This document shows positions 26,743 through 34,355 of a stretch of 39,238 bases of DNA, one piece after another. Source of the DNA: Mycolicibacterium chubuense (lineage in GTDB: Bacteria; Actinomycetota; Actinomycetes; Mycobacteriales; Mycobacteriaceae); the NCBI RefSeq assembly GCF_001044255.1, contig NZ_JYNX01000031.1:214016-253253 (forward strand). Reading direction: 5' to 3'. Numbering within the stretch: position 1 is the first letter of the stretch; the number at the start of each line of letters is the position of its first letter. The notes under the pieces are model-generated. The model ran no database searches and was not told the DNA's origin. It saw only the letters and a program-made list of their open reading frames with translations. Both the position numbers and the translations under genes were made by a program.

Positions 26743-27954
26743 GTGCGCGGTCGCATGGCACGCAATGCATTTGCTCTCGGTAGCGCGGGACTGATTGTGC
26801 TGGCTCTTGCCGGCTGCAATCAGAGCGCGCCCGAGGAGGAGGCGTCGCAAGCGAATCTGAAGATCGTCGAGAAGGTCCAGATCGACGAGAACGGCGCCGA
26901 GGTCAAGGCTGCCGAAGGCGCCTCACCGGCCGATCCGGCAGGTGACGGCAAGGCCACCTGCCCGCCCGTGTCGATCGCCATGGCCGGCGCGCTCAACGGC
27001 CCCGACGCGGCCCTGGGCATCAACATCAAGAACGGTGTGCAGCTGGCCATCGACAAGCACAACGCGGCCAACCCCGGCTGCCAGGTGCAGCTCAAGCCGT
27101 TCGACACCGAGGGCGACCCGCAGAAGGCCACCGCCATCGCCCCGCAGATCGTCGACGACCAGTACACGATCGGCCTTGTCGGCCCGGCGTTCTCCGGTGA
27201 GACCAAGGCCACCGGCGGCGTGTTCGACCAGGCCGGCCTGGTCGCGACCACCGCGTCGGCGACGAACGTGACGCTGTCGGAGAACGGGTGGAAGACCTTC
27301 TTCCGTGGCCTGGCCAACGACGGCGTCCAGGGACCCGCGGTGGCGAATTACCTGAAGAACACGCTCTCCAACAAGAAGGTGTGCGTCGTCGACGACAGCA
27401 CGGACTACGGTCTCGGCCTGGCCCAGGCGGTGCGAGACACCCTCGGGCCGGTCGCGGATTCGGCGTGCAACATCTCGGTCAAGAAGGGCGACAAGGACTT
27501 CTCGGCGGCCGTGACCCAGGTCAAGGGAGCGGCGCCGGACTCGGTGTTCTACAGCGGTTATTACGCCGAGGCGGCACCGTTCGTCCAGCAGCTCAAGGAC
27601 GGCGGCTTCGAGGGCACGTTCGTCAGCGCCGACGGCACCAAGGACCCCGAGTTCGTCAAGCAGGCGGGTGAGTCCTCGAAGGGTGCGCTGCTGTCCTGCC
27701 CGTGCGGGCCGGCGACGGGCGCCTTCGCCGACGAGTACACCAAGAAGTTCAACCAGGCCCCCGGCACCTACAGCACCGAGGGCTACGACCTGGGCACCAT
27801 CCTGCTCAAGGGCATCGACTCCGGGGCCATCACCCGGCCCGCGCTGCTCGACTTCGTGCGCAACTACGACGGTCAGGGCGTGGCGCGTAAGTACCAGTGG
27901 ACCCCCACCGGTGAGCTCACCACCACGCTGATCTGGATGTACGAAGTTCAATAA
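26743..27954 (+). CDS. livJ: Branched-chain amino-acid ABC transporter binding lipoprotein
   Basis: A 403-aa family 6 periplasmic-type binding protein that captures Leu/Ile/Val or a related compound. The lipobox ALAGC puts the lipidated Cys at residue 25. The binding domain starts near CPPVSIAMAGALNGPDA and has the family features IKNGVQLAID, VGPAFSGETKA and YSGYYAEAAPF. GTG 26743 was chosen over ATG 26725 because GGAGGTGGG sits six bases before it, inside the longer frame. It is the first gene of the liv operon; a strong hairpin follows it. Confidence 0.93.
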   Translation: MRGRMARNAFALGSAGLIVLALAGCNQSAPEEEASQANLKIVEKVQIDENGAEVKAAEGASPADPAGDGKATCPPVSIAMAGALNGPDAALGINIKNGVQLAIDKHNAANPGCQVQLKPFDTEGDPQKATAIAPQIVDDQYTIGLVGPAFSGETKATGGVFDQAGLVATTASATNVTLSENGWKTFFRGLANDGVQGPAVANYLKNTLSNKKVCVVDDSTDYGLGLAQAVRDTLGPVADSACNISVKKGDKDFSAAVTQVKGAAPDSVFYSGYYAEAAPFVQQLKDGGFEGTFVSADGTKDPEFVKQAGESSKGALLSCPCGPATGAFADEYTKKFNQAPGTYSTEGYDLGTILLKGIDSGAITRPALLDFVRNYDGQGVARKYQWTPTGELTTTLIWMYEVQ

Positions 27955-27965
27955 CCGCTGACGCG

Positions 27966-28000
27966 AAACGCGTCCGGGCTCGACGGCTCGGACGCGTTTT
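27966..28000 (+). terminator. Hairpin between livJ and livH
   Basis: AAACGCGTCCG (27966-27976) and CGGACGCGTTT (27989-27999) form a perfect 11-bp stem followed by one more T. It sits 11 bases after the livJ stop and 27 bases before the livH ATG. It probably terminates part of the transcripts or protects the livJ mRNA end, giving more binding protein than permease. Confidence 0.65.
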
Positions 28001-28026
28001 GCACTCGTCGAGGAGCCGCCACACCG

Positions 28027-29037
28027 ATGATCCTGGCCGCCAACATCAACTTCAACGTCGGAGCGCTGTTCGACAGCTTCTGGCAGTTGACGATCGACGG
28101 GTTGTCCTGGGGCGCGATCTACGCCCTGGTGGCGGTCGGGTACACGCTGGTGTTCGGCGTGCTGCGGCTGATCAACTTCGCGCACTCGGAGATCTTCATG
28201 CTGGGCATGTTCGGCGCCTACTTCGCGCTGGACATGATCCTGGGGTTCACCCCGAGCGGCAACGCCTACAACAAGGGTGTCGTGCTGACGATCGTCTACC
28301 TCGGGGTGGCGATGTTGTTCGCGATGCTGATCTCGGGCGGGGCAGCGGTCGGATTGGAGTTCGTCGCCTACCGGCCGCTGCGCAGACGGAACGCCCGGTC
28401 GTTGACGTTCCTGATCACGGCGATCGGCATGTCGTTCGTCCTGCAGCAGTTCGTGCTGTTCATCCTGCCCAAGCTCATTCCGGGCTACGGCGGGCCGAAC
28501 GCTCAGCAGCCGATCGTGCTGGTGCAGCCCAAGACCCAGTTCACGTTCTTCGGGGTGGCGATCTCCAACGTCACGATCGTCATCATCGTCGCCGCGCTGG
28601 TGCTGGCGGTGCTCACCGATCTGGCGATCAACCGCACCAAGTTCGGCCGCGGAATCCGTGCGGTGGCGCAGGATCCGACGACCGCGACGTTGATGGGGGT
28701 GTCGCGGGAGCGCATCATCATGACGACGTTCCTCATCGGTGGCGTGCTGGCCGGCGCCGCCGCGCTGCTCTACACGCTCAAGGTGCCGCAGGGCATCATC
28801 TACTCCGGTGGATTCCTGCTCGGCATCAAGGCGTTCTCGGCGGCCGTGCTCGGCGGCATCGGCAACCTGCGCGGCGCTCTGCTGGGTGGTCTGATCCTGG
28901 GCATCATGGAGAACTACGGGCAGGCCGTGTTCGGTACCCAGTGGCGTGACGTCGTCGCGTTCGTCCTTCTGGTGCTGGTGCTGCTGGTGCGCCCGACGGG
29001 CATACTCGGCGAGAGCCTCGGGAAGGCGCGGGCATGA
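28027..29037 (+). CDS. livH: Branched-chain amino-acid ABC transporter permease LivH
   Basis: A 336-aa permease of the LivH family. The N-terminal region has LSWGAIYALVAVGYTLVFGVLRLINFAHSE (typical ALVAVGYTLVFG and NFAHSE), and about eight membrane helices follow. The ATPase-contact loop GRGIRAVAQDPTTATLMGV and the GGIGNLRGALLGG turn are present. Its stop overlaps the livM ATG by four bases (ATGA). Confidence 0.95.
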   Translation: MILAANINFNVGALFDSFWQLTIDGLSWGAIYALVAVGYTLVFGVLRLINFAHSEIFMLGMFGAYFALDMILGFTPSGNAYNKGVVLTIVYLGVAMLFAMLISGGAAVGLEFVAYRPLRRRNARSLTFLITAIGMSFVLQQFVLFILPKLIPGYGGPNAQQPIVLVQPKTQFTFFGVAISNVTIVIIVAALVLAVLTDLAINRTKFGRGIRAVAQDPTTATLMGVSRERIIMTTFLIGGVLAGAAALLYTLKVPQGIIYSGGFLLGIKAFSAAVLGGIGNLRGALLGGLILGIMENYGQAVFGTQWRDVVAFVLLVLVLLVRPTGILGESLGKARA

Positions 29038-30203
29038 CGGCAACGTGGGCGCGGGTGACCGACTGGTGGGACGGGCTGTCCCGAGCGCAGAAGTGGGTGT
29101 TCGGCATCATCCTGTTCGCCGGGGTGGCGCTGTCGCCGTTGTTCACCCCGCCGTTCATCGACACCCCGGGCATCAGCTTCGGCGGCACGATGGCACAGTT
29201 CGCCATGGTCGCGATCATCGCGATCGGCCTGAATGTCGTTGTCGGACAGGCGGGCCTGCTCGATCTCGGTTATGTGGGGTTCTACGCGGTCGGTGCCTAC
29301 ACGGTGGCACTGCTCACCAGCCCGGAGAGTCCGTGGAACCAGGTCGGCCCAGAGGGCTTCTTCAGCACGCCGTGGGCCTGGCTGTCGTGCGTTCCGCTGG
29401 CGATGGCGTTCACGGCGTTGACCGGTCTGATCCTCGGCTTCCCGACGCTGCGGCTGCGCGGTGACTACCTCGCGATCGTGACGTTGGGTTTCGGCGAGAT
29501 CATCCGGCTGATGGCCGACAACCTCGCCGACATCACCAACGGTCCGCGCGGCCTCAACGAGGTGGCCTTCCCACACTTCCTCGAGAGCGAGAAGAACCCG
29601 CAAGGCGTGTTCTCGGTGTCGAATTCGTCGGGCGACGCGAACTACGGCACGTGGTGGTTCTGGCTCGGCCTGATCCTGATCGTCGTCATCCTGCTGCTCG
29701 TGGGCAATCTCGAACGCAGCCGGGTCGGCCGGGCCTGGATCGCGGTGCGCGAGGACGAGGACGCCGCAGAGGTCATGGGCGTCAACACGTTCCGGTTCAA
29801 GCTGTGGGCGTTCACCATCGGCGCCGCGATCGGCGGTCTGTCCGGTGCGCTGTACGCCGGCCAGGTGCAGTACGTCGCCCCGCCGACGTTCAACATCATC
29901 AACTCGATGCTGTTCCTGTGCGCGGTCGTGCTCGGCGGGCAGGGCAACAAGCTGGGCGTCATCCTCGGCGCGTTCATCATCGTGTACCTGCCCAATCGCC
30001 TTCTGGGCGTGCACTTCCTGGGTATCGACATGGGCAACCTGAAGTACCTGTTCTTCGGGCTGGCGCTGGTGGTGCTGATGATCTTCCGGCCGCAGGGTCT
30101 GTTCCCCGCCCGCCAGCAGCTGCTCGCGTACGGCAAGGCCGCACGGAATCTGTTGCGTGCCGGGCCGAAGGACACGCCGACGGTGAAGGAGCCGGCGCAA
30201 TGA
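29034..30203 (+). CDS. livM: Branched-chain amino-acid ABC transporter permease LivM
   Basis: The second permease of the importer, 389 aa. It has the LivM motifs IAIGLNVVVGQAGLLDLGYVGFYAVGAY (shortened: GLNVVVGQAGLLDLG), FPTLRLRGDYLAIVTLGFGEI and RVGRAWIAVREDEDAAEVMGVNT, plus about nine membrane helices. A segment around residues 180-205 (HFLESEKNPQG to SGDANYG) is an extra-cytoplasmic loop. It overlaps livH and livG by four bases each. Confidence 0.95.
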   Translation: MTATWARVTDWWDGLSRAQKWVFGIILFAGVALSPLFTPPFIDTPGISFGGTMAQFAMVAIIAIGLNVVVGQAGLLDLGYVGFYAVGAYTVALLTSPESPWNQVGPEGFFSTPWAWLSCVPLAMAFTALTGLILGFPTLRLRGDYLAIVTLGFGEIIRLMADNLADITNGPRGLNEVAFPHFLESEKNPQGVFSVSNSSGDANYGTWWFWLGLILIVVILLLVGNLERSRVGRAWIAVREDEDAAEVMGVNTFRFKLWAFTIGAAIGGLSGALYAGQVQYVAPPTFNIINSMLFLCAVVLGGQGNKLGVILGAFIIVYLPNRLLGVHFLGIDMGNLKYLFFGLALVVLMIFRPQGLFPARQQLLAYGKAARNLLRAGPKDTPTVKEPAQ

Positions 30204-31027
30204 GCATCGAAGATCTCGCCGGCGTGCACCGCGAGATCGCGGCCGATGAGGGGGAGGTGCTGTTGCAGACCACGGATCTGACCGTGAAGTTCGGCGGCCT
30301 CACCGCGCTCGATTCGGTGACCTTCGACATCCGTCGCGGTGAGATCCTCGGGCTGATCGGCCCCAACGGCGCCGGCAAGACCACCTGCTTCAACGCGATC
30401 ACCGGGGTGTACCGGCCGAGTGCGGGTTCGGTGGTGTTCGACGGCGAGCCCATCGGCCGGATCAAGCGGCACCAGATCACCCGGCGCGGCATCGCCCGCA
30501 CATTCCAGAACATCCGGCTCTTCGGGGAGATGACCGCGCTGGAGAACGTCATGGTCGGAACCGACGCGCGGCACCACACCTCGGTGCCCGGCGCGCTGTT
30601 CCGCTCACCGCGGCACCGCCGCGAGGAACGCTCGGCCATCGAGAGATCGGCTGCATTGCTCCACTTCGTGGGCATCGCGCACCGCGGGGAGGAGAAGGCC
30701 AAGAACCTGTCCTACGGCGATCAGCGCCGCCTCGAGATCGCCCGCGCCCTGGCCACCGAACCCAAGCTGCTGTGCCTGGACGAGCCGGCGGCCGGCTTCA
30801 ACCCGAGCGAGAAGTCCGCGCTGATCGACCTGATCCGCAAGATCCGCGACGACGGCTACACCGTGCTGCTGATCGAACACGACATGCGGTTGGTGATGGG
30901 GGTGACCGACCGGATCGTGGTGCTGGAGTTCGGTCGCAAGATCGCCGACGGCCTGCCCGCCGAGATCCGCGAGGACCCCAAGGTCATCGCCGCGTACCTG
31001 GGGGTTCCCGATGACGACATCAGCTGA
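30200..31027 (+). CDS. livG: Branched-chain amino-acid ABC transporter ATPase LivG
   Basis: A 275-aa ATPase with Walker A GPNGAGKTT, Q-loop RTFQNIRLFGEM, signature LSYGDQRRLEIARAL (a LivG-type variant of LSGGQ), Walker B LLCLDEPAAGFNPSE and switch His in LIEHDMRLVM. ATG 30200 overlaps the livM stop. It pairs with LivF, whose start lies 17 bases inside this gene. The N-terminal ~20 residues before LLQTTDLTVKFGG are an unusual extension for the family. Confidence 0.95.
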   Translation: MSIEDLAGVHREIAADEGEVLLQTTDLTVKFGGLTALDSVTFDIRRGEILGLIGPNGAGKTTCFNAITGVYRPSAGSVVFDGEPIGRIKRHQITRRGIARTFQNIRLFGEMTALENVMVGTDARHHTSVPGALFRSPRHRREERSAIERSAALLHFVGIAHRGEEKAKNLSYGDQRRLEIARALATEPKLLCLDEPAAGFNPSEKSALIDLIRKIRDDGYTVLLIEHDMRLVMGVTDRIVVLEFGRKIADGLPAEIREDPKVIAAYLGVPDDDIS

Positions 31028-31754
31028 TCCTCGGCCCGTGCTGCTGGAGGCACGCGACCTGGTGGTGCACTACGGCCGGATCAAGGCCCTGCACTCGGTG
31101 TCGCTGACCGTGCACGAGGGGGAACTGGTCACGCTGCTCGGCTCCAACGGCGCGGGCAAGACCACGATGATGCGGGCCATCTCGGGTCTGCTGCCGCTGA
31201 CCTCGGGTTCGGTGTGGTTCGACGGCCGCGACATCAGCCGAGTCAAAGCGCACCGCCGGGTCGCCGACGGGCTGATCCAGGCACCCGAGGGCCGTGGCGT
31301 CTTCCCGGGCATGACGATCGTCGAGAACCTCGAAATGGGCTGCTACGGGCGCAAATTCGCGTCGAAGGCCGAACACGACGAGCGGCTCGACTGGATCCTC
31401 GAGACCTTCCCGCGGCTTGCAGAGCGCCGAACCCAGGTGGGCGGCACGCTGTCGGGCGGGGAGCAGCAGATGCTGGCGATCGGCCGCGCCCTGATGGCGC
31501 GGCCCAAGGTGTTGCTCCTCGATGAGCCCTCGATGGGGCTTGCGCCGATGGTCATCTCGCAGATCTTCAAGATCATCGCTGAGATCAACGCGACCGGGAC
31601 CACGGTGCTGCTGGTCGAGCAGAACGCCCAGCAGGCGCTGAGCCGGTCCGACCGCGCGTACATACTCGAGACCGGTGAAGTCACCCACACCGGCAACGCG
31701 CGTGACCTGCTGGCCGACGACAGCATCCGCGCGGCATACCTCGGCGTCGCTTAG
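31011..31754 (+). CDS. livF: Branched-chain amino-acid ABC transporter ATPase LivF
   Basis: The partner ATPase, 247 aa, with Walker A GSNGAGKTT, Q-loop QAPEGRGVFPGMT, signature LSGGEQQMLAIGRAL, Walker B VLLLDEPSMGLAP and switch region LLVEQNAQQAL, where the usual His is replaced by Asn as in LivF proteins. It ends the liv operon; the first ~70-bp palindromic repeat begins eight bases after the stop. Confidence 0.95.
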   Translation: MTTSADPRPVLLEARDLVVHYGRIKALHSVSLTVHEGELVTLLGSNGAGKTTMMRAISGLLPLTSGSVWFDGRDISRVKAHRRVADGLIQAPEGRGVFPGMTIVENLEMGCYGRKFASKAEHDERLDWILETFPRLAERRTQVGGTLSGGEQQMLAIGRALMARPKVLLLDEPSMGLAPMVISQIFKIIAEINATGTTVLLVEQNAQQALSRSDRAYILETGEVTHTGNARDLLADDSIRAAYLGVA

Positions 31755-31761
31755 CCCTTAC

Positions 31762-31831
31762 CCCTTCTCTCGCCGAGCGTGCGTGCCTGCGGGCGCCACG
31801 CCGGGCGGATCCGCGAGTTCACGCACGCTCG
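31762..31831 (+). repeat. ~70-bp palindromic repeat, copy 1
   Basis: It begins CCCTTCTCTCGC, then a 58-bp core bounded by CGAGCGTGCGTG (31774-31785) and its exact complement CACGCACGCTCG (31820-31831). Copy 2 at 32138-32206 is the same element in the opposite orientation, with an equal 58-bp core. The transcript can form a 12-bp stem with a 34-base loop, so it may terminate the liv operon. Confidence 0.75.
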
Positions 31832-31930
31832 TCGCCAGCGAGCGCCGTGACAGTGAACCCGTTGGGCCTCTCCGTCGTCATCACTGTGTAGGGGTGTCGA
31901 TGCTGAGGCGCCCGGAAACGGAGTGGACTC

Positions 31931-32104
31931 ATGATGTTCAAGCTCATCGCCGCGAGTGGCCTCGCCGGCATGGCCGTTGTCGGCGCGGTCGCCCTGACCG
32001 TCGCGCCGGGTCAGACGCCGTCCGGGCCCTATCTGACCAACCAGTCGACGGTGATCACCACGACGTCCAGCCCGCCGACCTATACCGGCCGCCCGGGCTA
32101 CTGA
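31931..32104 (+). CDS. Small exported protein, 57 aa
   Basis: A short open frame: ATG-ATG start, MMFKLIAASGLAGMAVVGAVALTV as signal-like hydrophobic segment, then a Thr/Ser/Pro/Tyr-rich mature part (QTPSGPYLTNQST, TTTSSPPTYTGRPGY). GGAGTGG nine bases before the first ATG is a usable ribosome site. The clean signal-peptide layout and normal GC-rich codon use support it as a real gene. I do not recognise a family. It lies between the two inverted copies of the ~70-bp repeat. Confidence 0.65.
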   Translation: MMFKLIAASGLAGMAVVGAVALTVAPGQTPSGPYLTNQSTVITTTSSPPTYTGRPGY

Positions 32105-32137
32105 TTGGCGTTGCCGTCGACTGCCCGCTCGTCGTCA

Positions 32138-32206
32138 CGAGCGTGCGGAATGTCCCGAATTTGTGCGGCGTGTTGGCCGCGGACACGCACGCTCGCGGGA
32201 GAAGGG
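32138..32206 (-). repeat. ~70-bp palindromic repeat, copy 2 (inverted)
   Basis: Read on the minus strand it begins CCCTTCTCCCGC and has a 58-bp core with CGAGCGTGCGTG at one end and CGCACGCTCG at the other (32138-32195 on the plus strand). The middle shares CACGCCG and several other blocks with copy 1. It lies between the small exported-protein gene and the convergent thiolase gene, where it could terminate both. Confidence 0.7.
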
Positions 32207-32232
32207 TGCCCCCAGCGGAGAAGGGTGCCCCC
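32198..32232. repeat. Tandem pair of 16-bp repeats
   Basis: GGAGAAGGGTGCCCCC occurs at 32198-32213 and 32217-32232 with a three-base spacer. The first copy overlaps the end of palindromic repeat copy 2. The pair lies just after the thiolase stop (leftward). Confidence 0.7.
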
Positions 32233-32237
32233 CGCCC

Positions 32238-33437
32238 CTAGCGGGCGACGACGACCGAGGAGCCGTGGCCGAACAGGCCCTGGTTGGCGGTGACGCCGAC
32301 CGTGGCGCCGTCCACCTGACGGCCGGTGGCACGCCCGCGCAGCTGCCAGCTCAACTCGCAGACCTGCGCGATGGCTTGCGCCGGAATGGCTTCGCCGAAG
32401 CTGGCGAGGCCGCCGGAGGCGTTGACCGGGATGCGGCCGCCGATGGTGGTCGCGCCGCTGCGCAGCAGATGCTCGGCCTCACCCTTGGCGCACAGACCGA
32501 GATGCTCGTACCAGTCGAGTTCCAGCGCGGTGGACAGGTCGTAGACCTCGGCCAGACTCAGGTCCTCCGGCCCGATGCCGGCCTCGGCGTAGGCGGCGTC
32601 GAGGATCTGATCTTTGAACACCCGCTCGGGGCCCGGCACCACGGCGGTGGAATCCGTTGCGATGTCCGGCAATTCGGGCAGATGCTGCGGGTACTGCGGC
32701 GACTGCAGGCTCACCGCGCGCACCGACGGCACACCCTCGACCGAGCCGAGGTGCTTCTCGGCGAAGGCCTTGCTCGCCACGATCAGCGCGGCAGCGCCGT
32801 CCGAGGTCGCGCAGATGTCGAGCAGCCGCAACGGATCCGACACCACCGGGCTGGCCAGCACGTCGTCGACGGTGGCTTCCTTGCGGTAGCGGGCGTTCGG
32901 GTTGTTCAGACCGTGCCGCGCGTTCTTGACCTTCACCGCGGCGAAGTCCTCGAGAGTGGCGCCGTAGAGGTCCATGCGGCGCCGCGCCAACAGGGCGAAG
33001 TACACGGTGTTGGTCGCGCCGATGAGATGGAAGCGCTGCCAGTCGGGATCGTTCTTGCGCTCCCCGCCGACGGGCGCGAAGAAGCCCTTGGGGGTGGTGT
33101 CGGCTCCTATCACGAGGGCGACGTCGCAGAAGCCGGCCAGGATCTGCGCCCGGGCGCTCTGCAGTGCCTGAGATCCGCTGGCGCATGCCGCGTAGCTCGA
33201 CGTGACGGGAATGCCGTTCCATCCCAGCTTCTGGGCGAAGGTCGCGCCGGCGACGAAGCCGGGGTAGCCGTTGCGGATCGTGTCCGCCCCGGCGACGAGC
33301 TGGATCTGGCGCCAGTCCAGACCGGCCTCGGCCAGCGCGGCGCGGGCGGCGACGACGCCGTACTCGGTGAAGTCGCGCCCCCACTTGCCCCACGGGTGCA
33401 TGCCGGCACCGAGGATGTAGACGGGTTCCGGGTTCAT
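32238..33437 (-). CDS. Thiolase-like (SCP-x/lipid-transfer type) protein
   Basis: A 399-aa thiolase-fold protein. Cys85 in SSYAACASGSQAL sits at the thiolase nucleophile position. However, the C-terminal half lacks the usual GHP histidine (NASGGLASFGEAIPA instead) and the second cysteine (ANQGLFGHG instead), so a normal thiolysis mechanism is doubtful. ATG 33437 overlaps the stop of the DUF35 gene by four bases; the long upstream frame is Arg-rich and overlaps that gene, so it was rejected. Thiolase-like/DUF35 pairs include Ltp2-ChsH2 retro-aldolases of cholesterol side-chain breakdown. It corresponds to Rv1627c. Confidence 0.9.
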   Translation of the reverse strand: MNPEPVYILGAGMHPWGKWGRDFTEYGVVAARAALAEAGLDWRQIQLVAGADTIRNGYPGFVAGATFAQKLGWNGIPVTSSYAACASGSQALQSARAQILAGFCDVALVIGADTTPKGFFAPVGGERKNDPDWQRFHLIGATNTVYFALLARRRMDLYGATLEDFAAVKVKNARHGLNNPNARYRKEATVDDVLASPVVSDPLRLLDICATSDGAAALIVASKAFAEKHLGSVEGVPSVRAVSLQSPQYPQHLPELPDIATDSTAVVPGPERVFKDQILDAAYAEAGIGPEDLSLAEVYDLSTALELDWYEHLGLCAKGEAEHLLRSGATTIGGRIPVNASGGLASFGEAIPAQAIAQVCELSWQLRGRATGRQVDGATVGVTANQGLFGHGSSVVVAR

Positions 33438-33868
33438 GCGATCCTCCACGCGTGCACGATGCGTTCGACTCCGTCGTCGTCGACGTAGAGCGGCATCGTG
33501 GTCAGTTCCATCTCCATGCCGACCTTCAGGTCGGCGGCCAGCGTGCCCTCGACGACCTTGCCGAGCACGATCAACCCTTCTTCGGCCAACTCGACCGCCG
33601 CGACCGCGAAGGGCTCGAACGGATCCGGCGACGGGTACGGCGGCGGTGGCGCGTAGCGGTTCTCCGTGTAGCTCCACAGCGTGCCCCGCCGAGACAGCGG
33701 CACCTGCGCGAGGTCGTCGCCGTCGCAGCCGGGGTTGGGGCAGTTGTTGGTGCGCGGCGGGAACACATAGGTCCCGCACTGGTGACACTTGGCGCCGATC
33801 AGATAGGGCTGACCCGACCCGTCGGTGGCGAACCAGCCGTCGACCGCAGGTTGTGTGGATGCTGACAC
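33434..33868 (-). CDS. DUF35 OB-fold protein with zinc ribbon
   Basis: A 144-aa acyl-CoA-associated protein. An N-terminal rubredoxin-like zinc ribbon has four cysteines (28, 31, 43 and 48; CHQCG and CPNPGC), and a C-terminal OB-fold includes RGTLWSYTENRYAPPPPY. Such proteins bind a thiolase-like partner and hold the CoA substrate. GTG 33868 was chosen; the longer frame runs through the KstR operator into the divergent promoter. The gene overlaps the thiolase-like gene by four bases. It corresponds to Rv1628c. Confidence 0.9.
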   Translation of the reverse strand: MSASTQPAVDGWFATDGSGQPYLIGAKCHQCGTYVFPPRTNNCPNPGCDGDDLAQVPLSRRGTLWSYTENRYAPPPPYPSPDPFEPFAVAAVELAEEGLIVLGKVVEGTLAADLKVGMEMELTTMPLYVDDDGVERIVHAWRIA

Positions 33869-33896
33869 GCGGTCAGCGTACCCAGTCGGCCCCGAA

Positions 33897-33916
33897 AACT
33901 GAAACGTGTTCCAGTT
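33897..33916. promoter_or_regulatory. KstR-type operator
   Basis: TGAAACGTGTTCCA at 33900-33913 fits the KstR consensus TNNAACNNGTTNNA at every fixed base, and outer AACTG/CAGTT arms extend the palindrome. KstR is the TetR-family repressor of cholesterol catabolism, released by sterol CoA intermediates. The site lies 29 bases before the DUF35 start and 98 bases before the divergent 114-aa gene, so either or both could be controlled. Confidence 0.75.
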
Positions 33917-34010
33917 TGGAAGTTGGGATCGGTAGCGATCGGCTCCGGATGCACTGATGCCGGAGTAGCGTCCCCGCCACAGCCGGGGGCCGGAGCGATC
34001 GGAGACACCC

Positions 34011-34355
34011 ATGGGACTGTTCAAGAAGGCCAAAGAGGCGGCTCAGCAGGGCATGGTGCATGTGCACGGCGCCGGGCCGGTCGATCCTGCCGTATTCGGC
34101 GGACCGTCGACGCGTTCTGTCGCTGCCGACGACCCGATCTGGGAGCCGATCAACGGGGTGTCGCTGCAGGACTACGCCAGCCTCGCCCGCGACGCGCAGG
34201 CCCGCGGAGTCACCGATGAGGCCGGCATGATCGCCCTCGCATCGGAGCGGGGCTGGAACCCCGCCGACACCAAAGCCGCTCTCGACGGCTGGGTGCAGCG
34301 GATGGGCGAGTCGATGGCGGTGGGTCAACAGTTCCGGAAACTCCTCGGCTACTGA
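34011..34355 (+). CDS. Conserved-looking 114-aa protein of unknown function
   Basis: It starts MGLFKKAKEAAQQGM, an amphipathic basic helix, followed by a Gly/Pro-rich segment and a C-terminal helical part (SLQDYASLARDAQARGVTDEAGMIALASERG) with a compact helix-turn pattern. There are no cysteines, signal peptide or membrane helices. CGGAGA lies a few bases before the ATG. It is divergent from the DUF35 gene across the KstR-type operator and overlaps the convergent hydrolase gene by seven bases. I do not recognise the family. Confidence 0.78.
   Translation: MGLFKKAKEAAQQGMVHVHGAGPVDPAVFGGPSTRSVAADDPIWEPINGVSLQDYASLARDAQARGVTDEAGMIALASERGWNPADTKAALDGWVQRMGESMAVGQQFRKLLGY

Noticed and set aside
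26923-29043. 706-codon open frame antisense to livJ-livH
   Set aside because: Covers two well-supported genes on the other strand; the composition (Arg, His, Gln, Asp) is typical of antisense translation in GC-rich DNA.
33438-33788. N-terminal extension of the thiolase-like gene
   Set aside because: It overlaps the DUF35 gene in another frame and has no thiolase-like sequence.
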